DNA from: Candidatus Nitrosopumilus sp.
Lineage (GTDB): Archaea > Thermoproteota > Nitrososphaeria > Nitrososphaerales > Nitrosopumilaceae
DNA length: 34,858 nt
NCBI GenBank assembly: GCA_013203245.1
Contig: JABMOR010000117.1
Location: 1-34,858 of the forward strand
Direction of reading: 5' to 3'
The number at the start of each line of letters is the position of its first letter. Position 1 is the first letter of the stretch. Shown one piece after another: positions 7,632-15,755 of the stretch. Under the pieces are notes generated by a model that made no database searches, had not been told where the DNA came from, and saw only the letters and a program-made list of their open reading frames with translations. The translations under genes and the position numbers were made by a program.

Positions 7632-9155
7632 CTATTGGGGCTCAATGGTTGCAGGTGGTTTACTTGAAATGGTATAGGTAACCCAAGTTACGTCTTCAAT
7701 CTCATTTGTTATTCTGTTACTCATTTTTTCTAACAATCCATGTGGCAATCTTGTCCAATCTGCAGTCATTGCATCAACTGAATCTACAACTCTGATCATG
7801 ACTATATTTCCATATCTGCGTTCATCTCCGACAACTCCTACTGCTCTGTCATCACCTATTGCAGCATATGCTTGCCATACTTTTTCATACAAACCTGCTT
7901 TCATCAACTCTTCTTCTACAATTTTGCTTGCAACTTTACAAATCTCAAGTTTTGTTGGAGTAACTTCTCCAATTATTCTAACTGATAATCCTGGACCTGG
8001 AAATGGATGTCTCATGAAAAGTTTTTCTGGAACTTGAAGAATTTTTGCAATTTTTCTTACTTCGTCTTTATATAATTCTCTTAACGGTTCTAAAATTTCT
8101 AAATCAAGCCAATCAGGTAATCCACCTACATTATGATGAGATTTGATTACTGCTGCAGGTCCTTTTGATACGCCACTTTCAATTACATCTGGATATAGTG
8201 TACCCTGAGCTAACCATTTGAAAGGACCACTACCTTTAGCAAAATCAGTAAAGACATGAACAAATTCCTCCCCCACAATCATTCTTTTCTTTTCAGGGTC
8301 CTCTACTCCTTTGAGTTTTCCAAGAAATTGATCAGCAGCATTAATTGAAGTAAAATCTACTTTGAAATTATCTTTGAACATGTCTTCAATCTCTTTTTCT
8401 TCGTTTAATCGTAACAATCCATTATTTACAAAAATACACTTTAGCCTATCTCCAATTGCTTTATGAATTAGTAATGCAACAACAGTTGAATCTATACCTC
8501 CACTTACTCCGCAAAGCACATTTCCCTCAATCTTTGAAATTTTCTCAACTGCTGTATCGATAAAACTCTCCATAGTCCAATCTTGTTTTGCACCACAAAC
8601 CTTCAAAACAAAATTCTTTAGGATTTCTGTACCTTGTTCTGTATGCATCACTTCAGGATGAAATTGAATTCCATAGATTGATTTTTCTTCTGATGCAATT
8701 GCAGCTGCTTTTGCACCTTCAGTATGTCCTATCACTTTGAAACCTTCAGGAATTTGTTCTGCTTCATCACCATGACTCATCCATGCTCTAACTGATTCTC
8801 CAATCCCACTCAAAAGATCTTTATCACTATCGATTGTTAGTAATGATGAACCATATTCCTTGTTTGCTCTTTTTACTTTTCCTCCATACTTGTTAACAAT
8901 TAATTGATGACCATAACAAATCCCAAGTAAAGGTAAACCCATATCATAAATTTTATTTTCTGGAATTGGAGCGTCTGAATTATAAACACTTGATGGACCA
9001 CCTGAAAAAATTATTCCTGTAGGATTTAGCTTTTGTAATTCATCATAGCTGATATTATATGGAACAAGCTCTGCATACACAGAAAATTCTCTAATTCTTC
9101 TACAAATCAAATGACTGTATTGTGATCCAAAATCTAAAACTACAATTTTATCCAT
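7632..9155 (-). CDS. guaA: GMP synthase (glutamine-hydrolysing), fused two-domain
   Basis: A 507-residue enzyme with an N-terminal glutamine amidotransferase domain (GGPSSVY, the nucleophile block GICYGHQL, and FHPEVMHTEQG) and a C-terminal ATP pyrophosphatase domain with P-loop GVSGGIDSTV, then GTLYPDVIES and HPFPGPGLSVRI plus the dimerisation tail. It converts XMP, glutamine and ATP to GMP. Many euryarchaea split this enzyme into two genes; here it is the fused form. The start follows GTGATATC, with the stop of the upstream gene inside the GTGAT motif, which suggests coupled translation. guaB, which makes XMP, lies nearby at 11433 but on the other strand. Confidence 0.97.
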   Translation of the reverse strand: MDKIVVLDFGSQYSHLICRRIREFSVYAELVPYNISYDELQKLNPTGIIFSGGPSSVYNSDAPIPENKIYDMGLPLLGICYGHQLIVNKYGGKVKRANKEYGSSLLTIDSDKDLLSGIGESVRAWMSHGDEAEQIPEGFKVIGHTEGAKAAAIASEEKSIYGIQFHPEVMHTEQGTEILKNFVLKVCGAKQDWTMESFIDTAVEKISKIEGNVLCGVSGGIDSTVVALLIHKAIGDRLKCIFVNNGLLRLNEEKEIEDMFKDNFKVDFTSINAADQFLGKLKGVEDPEKKRMIVGEEFVHVFTDFAKGSGPFKWLAQGTLYPDVIESGVSKGPAAVIKSHHNVGGLPDWLDLEILEPLRELYKDEVRKIAKILQVPEKLFMRHPFPGPGLSVRIIGEVTPTKLEICKVASKIVEEELMKAGLYEKVWQAYAAIGDDRAVGVVGDERRYGNIVMIRVVDSVDAMTADWTRLPHGLLEKMSNRITNEIEDVTWVTYTISSKPPATIEPQ

Positions 9156-9159
9156 GATA

Positions 9160-9744
9160 TCACTTGTTTACATTTTCAAGCATTCTGGTTAATGACCATC
9201 CTGCTGTGCTAATTAACTCGTTTACTCTTTCTTTTTGTCTATAGTTTTTAATTATAATTTCTCTAATGTTTACCCCGTTTTTGTTAATAATATAATCAAT
9301 AACTGACTCTTTTTGGATTTTCCCATTCTCTGCTTCCACTGCATCTTTCTTTTTCATTTCTCCAATTATTCTATCTAAGAAGAATGATTTGAAAGGTGGA
9401 GTATCTGCATTGACTGCAATCTCATTATCTAAAACTATGGAAACTTGATCTGGTGTAACAAATGCTTTGGCAATAATTTTACCATCATTGACTCTTTTGA
9501 TTGGAATTGAATTTTCCACAGGTTTTTCTATGATCTCTGGTTTAACTTCTTCATCTTTTTTTATTTCTAACTGAGAAGCTTTTGTAAAACTAGAGCCTTT
9601 TAAAAACAGGTCCAAAACTGTGATATTTCCCTCTAACATTTCAATCCCTTCCTGATGTTTGTTAATTTGTTCGATCAAACTTTCTTTCAAGGCAACAATT
9701 TCTTTCACTTGCTCCTCTGAGAATTTCATAATTTGATTAATCAT
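9160..9744 (-). CDS. Unknown protein with N-terminal coiled coil
   Basis: I do not recognise a characterised family. The 194 residues show a heptad-rich helix over about residues 7-50 (EEQVKEIVALKESLIEQINK), a charged linker (about 60-80), and a conserved-looking C-terminal part with VTPDQVSIVLDNEI, FKSFFLDRIIGEM and ISTAGWSLTRMLE. It is probably a cytosolic, oligomeric protein. It lies 20 bp after mptE and 4 bp before guaA, which implies co-transcription. The start could instead be the ATG at 9729; TATA-like sequences fit either choice. Confidence 0.7.
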   Translation of the reverse strand: MINQIMKFSEEQVKEIVALKESLIEQINKHQEGIEMLEGNITVLDLFLKGSSFTKASQLEIKKDEEVKPEIIEKPVENSIPIKRVNDGKIIAKAFVTPDQVSIVLDNEIAVNADTPPFKSFFLDRIIGEMKKKDAVEAENGKIQKESVIDYIINKNGVNIREIIIKNYRQKERVNELISTAGWSLTRMLENVNK

Positions 9745-9764
9745 GAATGGGTATTAAATGCATT

Positions 9765-10499
9765 CTAGGTAATTATAATATCCAGCTCTTTGAATGATAT
9801 TTTTTTAAATCCTTTAATTGATTTTGAAGTGGTAAATAATTCTGATTTTGTAAAGGTTGCTAGCCATTTTAAAAGAGATTCACCTTTTCTTAATTTCTTC
9901 AATTTTATCTTCCTTTCTGATCTCTTGGTTTCTGAAAATTTCCCTATTCTTTTTCCAAAGTCCATTCCAAACAGAATAATTTTTTTTGCTTGAAAATGAT
10001 TTGCTAGAAAAACTCCTCTATCTCCATCTGTAAAACCTCCGAAATTTTCAATTTTACTAAATGAGGTTGATTGTGTTGTTCCAATACAATTTTTAAATTT
10101 TTTAACAAATTCTAGTTTTTCTATGTTATCTCCATGTGCATGTACAACAAAAATTGAATTTGTCTTTCCAATTTTTTCTAATACCTTTTCATCTCCATCT
10201 AAATCCGTGACAATGATATCTGGAATTATTCCATTTTCTACAAGTGGTTTTATTGAACTGTCTGCAGCAATTTTTACAATTTTTTTATAATTTTTTAATT
10301 TTGGAATAGCATATGACAAAGATGGCCCAGAGCCTATGACTAAAACTGTTTTTCCTTTGATTAACTTTGAAATTTTTTTGTTGACGTCAGATTTTTTTAA
10401 AATTGAATTTAAAAGAATAGATGATTCTTTATCTTTTTTTTCACTATACTTGAATTCTTTTAAAATATCCGAATACCTCTTTTTCCAACCTAAGATCAT
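9765..10499 (-). CDS. mptE: 6-hydroxymethyl-7,8-dihydropterin pyrophosphokinase MptE
   Basis: The protein matches the DUF115/MptE family that replaces bacterial FolK in archaea: VLVIGSGPSLSYAIPKL (about 55-70), DIIVTDLDGDEKV, VHAHGDN, and GFTDGDRGVFLANHF followed by KKIILFGMDFG. It would transfer a diphosphate from ATP to the hydroxymethyl group of 6-hydroxymethyl-7,8-dihydropterin, making the substrate for the divergent folP product. At 244 residues its length is normal. The ATG at 10499 is chosen because GTGAT lies 3 nt upstream, the same spacing as at guaA; ATG 10502 and TTG 10511 are alternatives. Confidence 0.88.
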   Translation of the reverse strand: MILGWKKRYSDILKEFKYSEKKDKESSILLNSILKKSDVNKKISKLIKGKTVLVIGSGPSLSYAIPKLKNYKKIVKIAADSSIKPLVENGIIPDIIVTDLDGDEKVLEKIGKTNSIFVVHAHGDNIEKLEFVKKFKNCIGTTQSTSFSKIENFGGFTDGDRGVFLANHFQAKKIILFGMDFGKRIGKFSETKRSERKIKLKKLRKGESLLKWLATFTKSELFTTSKSIKGFKKISFKELDIIIT

Positions 10500-10523
10500 C
10501 ATATCACTCAAATTGCATTAGAT

Positions 10524-11387
10524 TTGATAAACCATGTGGCAAAAATTGGTAATGTGAGTGTAGGTGGAAAGAACCCTGTTCGAATTATGGGAATTCTAAA
10601 TACTAGTCCTGAATCATTTCACAAAAAGTCTGTTAATACTAGTAAAACTCTCATAAAAAATACTGCTAAATTAATGGAAGATCAAGGTGCAGATTTTATA
10701 GATGTTGGAGGCATGTCTACGGCACCATACCTTTCTACCTTAATTTCAGAACAAACAGAATCAAAAAGAATTCTAAATGCAATTAAAATAATTCAAAATT
10801 TTACAAATCTACCGATATCCGTTGATACGTGTAGAGCAAAAGTTGCAAAAGATGCTTTAGAATATGGCGTTGAAATAATCAATGATATTTCTGGATTAAA
10901 ATATGATAAAAAAATGCAAAATGTTATTTCAGAATTCACTCCTTCTTTGATTTTATGTGCGTATGATCAAAAAGTTGTCATTGGTAATTCAATAACTCAA
11001 ACTAAAAGACTACTCAAAGATAGCTTAAAGATAGCAAAACAATCCAATATCTCTTTTGAAAAAATTGTATTAGATCCTGCTATTGGATTTTTTAGAAAAA
11101 CTGGTAAGGGGCCATTTTTTACAAAAATCAAATCTGATTGGCTAGAACGAGATCTATCTGTATTAAAAAATCTAAATTCTATAAAACAGAATTTTCCTAT
11201 TTTAATCTCAGTATCAAATAAATCATTCATAGGAAAAATTTTGGGAAAAGAAAATACAAATGATCGGTTATTTGGTTCAATTGCTGCAGAAACTATTTCT
11301 GTCATGAATGGAGCTGATATTATTCGTACTCACAATGTAGAGGCAACTAAAGATGCAGTAACGATCGCTTCTAAATTATCAAAATAA
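10524..11387 (+). CDS. folP: Dihydropteroate synthase, archaeal type
   Basis: A 287-residue TIM-barrel protein with DHPS landmarks: MGILNTSPESFH (about 22-33), DVGGMSTAP, ISVDTCRAKVAKDA, EIINDISGL, VLDPAIGFF, the phosphate-binding Lys region SVSNKSFIGK, and the final IIRTHNVEATKDA. It condenses dihydropterin diphosphate with p-aminobenzoate or a related aryl amine. The motifs are diverged from the bacterial ones (STAP for STRP, SNK for SRK), so the aryl substrate is uncertain. The start is a TTG, or possibly the GTG at 10536; an in-frame TAA at 10491 rules out anything earlier. It is divergent from mptE with only about 24 bp between the starts. Confidence 0.87.
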   Translation: MINHVAKIGNVSVGGKNPVRIMGILNTSPESFHKKSVNTSKTLIKNTAKLMEDQGADFIDVGGMSTAPYLSTLISEQTESKRILNAIKIIQNFTNLPISVDTCRAKVAKDALEYGVEIINDISGLKYDKKMQNVISEFTPSLILCAYDQKVVIGNSITQTKRLLKDSLKIAKQSNISFEKIVLDPAIGFFRKTGKGPFFTKIKSDWLERDLSVLKNLNSIKQNFPILISVSNKSFIGKILGKENTNDRLFGSIAAETISVMNGADIIRTHNVEATKDAVTIASKLSK

Positions 11388-11396
11388 CACAAAGGC

Positions 11397-11403
11397 TTAT
11401 AAT
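11397..11403 (+). promoter_or_regulatory. Possible TATA box for guaB
   Basis: TTATAAT is centred 33 bp before the TTG start at 11433, predicting a 5' leader of only about 7 nt. It lies in the 45-bp gap after folP, so guaB may have its own promoter. Confidence 0.5.
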
Positions 11404-11432
11404 CAATATTTTACTTTCTTAACAAGGTTTCA

Positions 11433-12863
11433 TTGGAATTCAAAGAAGGATTAACATTTGACGACGTTCTTCTTGTACCCAAATATTCAGATATTACTAG
11501 TAGAAGCCAGACAGATCTAACTACAAAATTATCTCGAAATATTTCAATTAACATTCCTTTTGTGAGTGCAAATATGGATACTGTTACTGAATCTTTAATG
11601 GCTGGAACAATGGCTCGTGCAGGAGGAATTGGAATTATTCATAGATTTTTGACAATAAAAGAGCAAGCAAATGAAGTTCTAAAAGTAAAACGTTCTGGTA
11701 GTGTAATGATTGAAAATCCTTATTTCATATCTGCTGACAAGTCCATTGAAAATGCTTTAGATTATGCACACGATAAAGATATTTCAGGCCTCTTAGTTGT
11801 TGATTCTAATTCAAAATTAATAGGAATTCTAACTGAACGAGATTTGTTATTTGCAAATAAATCTAGTAAAATTGAAGATGTAATGACTAAGGATGTGGTT
11901 ACTGCAAAAATGGGAGTTACTTTAGAAGAATCTAAAGAAATTTTACATAAACACAGAATTGAAAAATTACCTATTGTCGATGATTCAGGAATTATCAAAG
12001 GTTTGATTACGAGTAAAGACATCACAAATAATGCAAATTTCCCAAATGCATCTAAAGATAAGAAAGGTAGACCGCTAGTTGGTGCAGCAGTTGGAGTTAA
12101 AGGTGATTTTTTAGAAAGAAGTGAATCTCTTTTAGATGCAGGAGTAGATGTTCTTGTAGTTGATATTGCTCATGGGCATAGTGAAAATGCAATCAGTACA
12201 GTTAGGAATATCAAAAAAGCATTTCCAAATTGTGAATTAATTGCAGGAAATGTTGCAACTGCTCAAGGAGCTGAAGATTTGATTAAAGCAGGTGTAGATG
12301 CTGTAAAGGTAGGTGTTGGTTCTGGTTCAATTTGTATTACTAGAGTAATCACTGGCTCAGGTGTTCCTCAATTAACTGCAGTAATGGATTGTGCTAAAAT
12401 TAGTAAAGATTATGGTATTCCAATAATTTCTGATGGTGGAACAAGAACTTCAGGTGATGCAACCAAAGCTTTGGCTGCTGGTGCCTCAACTGTTATGGTT
12501 GGTAGTATGCTTGGTGGAACTGATGAATCTCCTGGTACAGTTTTAACTAAAAATGGAAAACGATTCAAAGTTTATCGTGGAATGGCATCATTAGCCGCAT
12601 CCATAGGAAGAAAATCCAAAGAAACAGGCTTGATATCCCTTGATGATGATCTTAATGACTATGTTGCAGAAGGAGTTGAAGCAATGGTTCCATACAAAGG
12701 AACTGTGACTGACATTCTAAAACAACTAACTGGCGGTGTACGCTCTGGATTGAGTTACTGTGGAGCTCATACGATACCTCAAATGCAAGAAAATGCAGAA
12801 TTTATCAAAATGTCAAGAGCAGGATTTGCAGAAAGTCAACCTCATGACGTTTCTTTGATGTGA
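11433..12863 (+). CDS. guaB: Inosine-5'-monophosphate dehydrogenase
   Basis: A 476-residue IMPDH. The N-terminus GLTFDDVLLVPKYSDI is diagnostic; two CBS domains interrupt the barrel at about residues 95-205; the catalytic loop reads GVGSGSICITR with the nucleophilic Cys near 297; SDGGTRTSGDATKALAAG and YRGMASLAA follow. It oxidises IMP to XMP with NAD+, feeding GMP synthase. It starts with TTG and has almost no leader. Length is typical of CBS-containing IMPDH. Confidence 0.97.
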   Translation: MEFKEGLTFDDVLLVPKYSDITSRSQTDLTTKLSRNISINIPFVSANMDTVTESLMAGTMARAGGIGIIHRFLTIKEQANEVLKVKRSGSVMIENPYFISADKSIENALDYAHDKDISGLLVVDSNSKLIGILTERDLLFANKSSKIEDVMTKDVVTAKMGVTLEESKEILHKHRIEKLPIVDDSGIIKGLITSKDITNNANFPNASKDKKGRPLVGAAVGVKGDFLERSESLLDAGVDVLVVDIAHGHSENAISTVRNIKKAFPNCELIAGNVATAQGAEDLIKAGVDAVKVGVGSGSICITRVITGSGVPQLTAVMDCAKISKDYGIPIISDGGTRTSGDATKALAAGASTVMVGSMLGGTDESPGTVLTKNGKRFKVYRGMASLAASIGRKSKETGLISLDDDLNDYVAEGVEAMVPYKGTVTDILKQLTGGVRSGLSYCGAHTIPQMQENAEFIKMSRAGFAESQPHDVSLM

Positions 12864-12898
12864 TGAATCCAAATCAATTGTATTTTGATTGAAATAAT

Positions 12899-13741
12899 AT
12901 GAAAATAAAATTTCTTGTTTCCTTTATCGTGATTATAATATTCATAATTGGAGTTGTATTTTTTTTACAAATCCAATCTGAAAATAATACACAATCTCCA
13001 AATGAAATAAAAAAAACAAAATTGGATATAAATTCACTTTTCAACATATATGGATTTGAAGAAAATTTTGAAATTAAAAATGGAAAAAAGACATGGAATG
13101 ATGTAAAATTTGAATTAAATTCTGCAAATAATGAACTTTATGAAAAATTGAGTTATGTGTATGATGAGAGTACTGTTGTAATCTTTCATATATTTACTGC
13201 AGCAGCTTACAATGAACCTGGATTTTACACCTATTATAGAGGAGAATGTGATAAAGAATGCCTTACAATTGAAATTCAAAAAGAATACCCTCTAGATTTT
13301 GTTTCAAGTGGTAATGGATTTCAAGTGTTAAGTTTGTTAGGATATGAAATGATTTCTGACATCGATGTGGATCAAAATTCTGATATTCTTAAAAAATATG
13401 ATAAAGTAATTTTGTTGCATAATGAATATGTGACTAAAAAAGAATTTGATGCTATTACCAATCACCCAAAAGTGATCTATCTTTATCCAAATGCACTATA
13501 TGCTGAAGTCAAAATAGATTACAGTAGTAATTCCATAACTCTTCTAAGAGGTCATAACTTTCCTGAACTTGAAATAATTAATGGATTTAATTGGAAATTT
13601 GATAATAGTCCTTTAGAATATGATACAAATTGTAAAAATATGGGATTTGATCAAATTAGTAATGGATGGATGCTAAACTGTTATCCTGAAAATGCTATCC
13701 ATCAAAGTAAAGTTTTACTTGAAATGATTAAGGGATTTTAA
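12899..13741 (+). CDS. Membrane-anchored extracytoplasmic protein of unknown function
   Basis: I do not recognise a family. The 280 residues start with a short basic stretch and a strong hydrophobic helix (about 5-23, FLVSFIVIIIFIIGVVFF), then a low-complexity polar linker, so it is probably an N-terminally anchored protein facing outside. Four cysteines occur in two pairs: CDKEC around 112-116 and two near the C-terminus (NCKNMG, LNCYPEN), which could form disulfides. It is AT-rich with many Asn and Lys residues. It stands alone between guaB and another membrane protein, so context gives no function. Confidence 0.7.
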   Translation: MKIKFLVSFIVIIIFIIGVVFFLQIQSENNTQSPNEIKKTKLDINSLFNIYGFEENFEIKNGKKTWNDVKFELNSANNELYEKLSYVYDESTVVIFHIFTAAAYNEPGFYTYYRGECDKECLTIEIQKEYPLDFVSSGNGFQVLSLLGYEMISDIDVDQNSDILKKYDKVILLHNEYVTKKEFDAITNHPKVIYLYPNALYAEVKIDYSSNSITLLRGHNFPELEIINGFNWKFDNSPLEYDTNCKNMGFDQISNGWMLNCYPENAIHQSKVLLEMIKGF

Positions 13742-13833
13742 TAAAACATTGAAAAATTAGTCTTATTCTTATCTTTAGCCTCAAATTGCTGTATGTAGAT
13801 AATTTTTTAAACAGTATCAAGAGTAATTTCATC

Positions 13834-14301
13834 ATGCTTTCTAAAAGAACTATTATTGGATTAGTAGTTGGAAGTGCAATTATTGCAATAGGGGGATATT
13901 CTTTACTTTCACATATTGGAACAATTACTATTCATGAAGATTATGTAGTAGGATTAGGTGATCCAATGTCATACACAATTCCAGCTCCAAATCATACACC
14001 TCAATCCATGAAGATTACAGGTGATGCTTTTGATCTGAAACTTGCAAGTCCTGCAGATGGATTGCAAATTCCAAAAACCTCGTACAAAAAAGAATTAAAT
14101 TTATCTTGGATTCATTTGGCTGACGGAGAATCAAAAATTATGATTCAAAATACTGGCAATACTGAATTATCAATCACTGGAGAGTTAATTCGAAGTTCCG
14201 ATCCAATTTGGTTTACTTTTGATCTTATGGTGATTACCTCTGGAATGGTAATTATTGGATTTAGTATGGGCTTTACATTAAGAAAGCCTAAAGGATTTTA
14301 G
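13834..14301 (+). CDS. Small membrane protein with two transmembrane helices, unknown function
   Basis: The 155-residue product starts MLSKRTIIGLVVGSAIIAIG, a signal-anchor helix at about 6-24, and ends with a second hydrophobic helix (about 127-148) before a short basic tail (RKPKGF). The middle, about 100 residues, is predicted outside and beta-rich, with a segment reading ESKIMIQNTGNTELSITGEL. I do not recognise a characterised family. The ATG at 13834 is preferred over the upstream TTG at 13786 because a TTTTTTAAAC box is centred about 27 bp before it. The 3' end overlaps pheA convergently by 4 bp. Confidence 0.7.
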   Translation: MLSKRTIIGLVVGSAIIAIGGYSLLSHIGTITIHEDYVVGLGDPMSYTIPAPNHTPQSMKITGDAFDLKLASPADGLQIPKTSYKKELNLSWIHLADGESKIMIQNTGNTELSITGELIRSSDPIWFTFDLMVITSGMVIIGFSMGFTLRKPKGF

Positions 14302-15113
14302 TTTAATTTTGCAGAAGGATAAGAACCTAAAATTTTCATAAATAATGTTTCTTGTTTTATTTTCTCTAACATTTCTGAAATTTTAGAATTATTTTGATGT
14401 CCTTCAAAATCCACATAGAAATTATATTCCCAAGTATTTGATTTAGTAGGTCTTGATTCAATTTTTGTTAGATTGACATTATTTTTGTTAAAATTCTCTA
14501 TTATTCTATATAGCGAGCCTGGTTCATGTTTTATTGAAAAGATTATTGATGTTTTGTCATTACCTGTTTCAGAATTATTTTCTTTTGATAGAATCAAAAA
14601 CCTTGTGTAATTATTCAGATTATTTGCAATGTTATCTAAAATAATTGGCATTTCATATATTTCTGCAGCATCTTTACTGGCAATACACGCATAATTTCCT
14701 TTGTTTAGTTCTTGAACCATCTTTACACTTCCTGCCGTATCATATGCAGGAATTGTTTTCATGTTATGTTTTTCAATAAATTTTCTACATTGACCTAAAG
14801 CTTGTGGATGTGAATATACTGTATCTATTTCATCAATATTACCAGTTCCAATTAAACAATGTTCAATCCTATGGTAAATTTCACCTGTTACATTTAGAGA
14901 TGTAGAATATAACACATCATAACTTTCACCTACACTTCCTTCCAAAGAATTTTCAACTGGTAAAATTGCATACTGTGATTTGTTGTTGGTAGTGTTATCT
15001 AATACTTCAGCAAATGTTGAAAGGGGGATTGTTTCAATTTGTTTGCTGAAAAATGATTTTGCTGCAGCTTCACTATATGCACCTCGTTCACCCTGGAACG
15101 AAACATGAATCAT
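14298..15113 (-). CDS. pheA: Prephenate dehydratase
   Basis: A 271-residue stand-alone prephenate dehydratase without a chorismate mutase domain. It shows FQGERGAYSE at the N-terminus, ILPVENSLEGSVGE, YSHPQALGQCRKF, the catalytic-site motif NNYTRFLIL (TRF), and a C-terminal ACT domain with GSLYRIIENF and the phenylalanine-binding ESRP motif (KIESRPTKS). It converts prephenate to phenylpyruvate in phenylalanine synthesis and is expected to be feedback-inhibited through the ACT domain. It starts 3 bp after csl4, so the two share a transcript; the link appears to be convenience rather than pathway. Confidence 0.95.
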   Translation of the reverse strand: MIHVSFQGERGAYSEAAAKSFFSKQIETIPLSTFAEVLDNTTNNKSQYAILPVENSLEGSVGESYDVLYSTSLNVTGEIYHRIEHCLIGTGNIDEIDTVYSHPQALGQCRKFIEKHNMKTIPAYDTAGSVKMVQELNKGNYACIASKDAAEIYEMPIILDNIANNLNNYTRFLILSKENNSETGNDKTSIIFSIKHEPGSLYRIIENFNKNNVNLTKIESRPTKSNTWEYNFYVDFEGHQNNSKISEMLEKIKQETLFMKILGSYPSAKLN

Positions 15114-15116
15114 TTC

Positions 15117-15668
15117 TTAAACTCGTAAATTTACGAAGTCACTATTTCCAAAATTTGCAGAAAGTTTTCTCTCATCAATCCATCCACACTCTGTACATTT
15201 TATTGCATCGCGCATTGGAATAACTTTACTACCACATTTTCTACATTTTGTAAACAATATTCCTAAGTTTGGTTCACTAATTCCTGCATGAATAGTGCCA
15301 TTAAGATGATTAAGAATTTTTAGTGTAACTATGTCATTGACTAGTGCAACATTTCTTATTCTTAAATTTCGTGTTCCACAAATACATTCAACTTTAGATG
15401 TGGTGGGTTTTCCATTAATGTAATCAATTGAAACTGCTATCATTGATGACATAACTGCAGCTACTGTTCCAATAATAATATCTCCGACTTTGGGAATGGA
15501 TAAAAGTTTTGGATGTTTTACACTTACAGTTCGTGATGTCTTGTCAATGTCTTTTTCTCCGATTGCTGCTGCTCTAACCATATCTCCATCGTCAAAAGCA
15601 TTATGACCTGCCTCATATTCCTCAATAGATGCTATTTTGTCTCCTGGAAATGTTGCATTTTCAGACAT
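15117..15668 (-). CDS. csl4: Exosome RNA-binding subunit Csl4
   Basis: A 183-residue archaeal Csl4. The N-terminal domain (FPGDKIASIEEYEAG) is followed by an S1 RNA-binding domain at about 60-130 (VGDIIIGTVAAVMSS) and a C-terminal zinc ribbon CRKCG-x14-CTECG (about 142-165). Csl4 caps the Rrp41-Rrp42 exosome ring and recruits RNA in 3'-5' decay. Its first ATG at 15668 has an ATTATAATC box centred 26 bp upstream, predicting a leaderless mRNA. It heads the csl4-pheA unit. Confidence 0.94.
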   Translation of the reverse strand: MSENATFPGDKIASIEEYEAGHNAFDDGDMVRAAAIGEKDIDKTSRTVSVKHPKLLSIPKVGDIIIGTVAAVMSSMIAVSIDYINGKPTTSKVECICGTRNLRIRNVALVNDIVTLKILNHLNGTIHAGISEPNLGILFTKCRKCGSKVIPMRDAIKCTECGWIDERKLSANFGNSDFVNLRV

Positions 15669-15689
15669 ATTGAGAATTTTGCTTTTATG

Positions 15690-15698
15690 ATTATAATT
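15690..15698 (-). promoter_or_regulatory. TATA box for csl4-pheA
   Basis: ATTATAATC on the minus strand is centred 26 bp before the csl4 ATG, the expected distance for a leaderless transcript. Confidence 0.6.
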
Positions 15699-15726
15699 GT
15701 TTGTGGTTTAATGGATCTTGATAAAT

Positions 15727-15734
15727 CATATATC
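15727..15734 (+). promoter_or_regulatory. Possible TATA box for the MDR gene
   Basis: CATATATC is centred about 26 bp before the ATG at 15756, supporting that start and a leaderless mRNA. Confidence 0.5.
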
Positions 15735-15755
15735 TTTAAAAATTAGATGAAAATC

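Noticed and set aside
12870..12891. AATCAA/TTGATT inverted repeat before the 12899 gene
   Set aside because: Only 6 bp per arm and AT-rich, so it is expected by chance in this sequence.
12861..12898. C/D box small RNA (GTGATGA near 12861)
   Set aside because: No CTGA D box is found at a suitable distance; the match is the end of guaB plus its stop.
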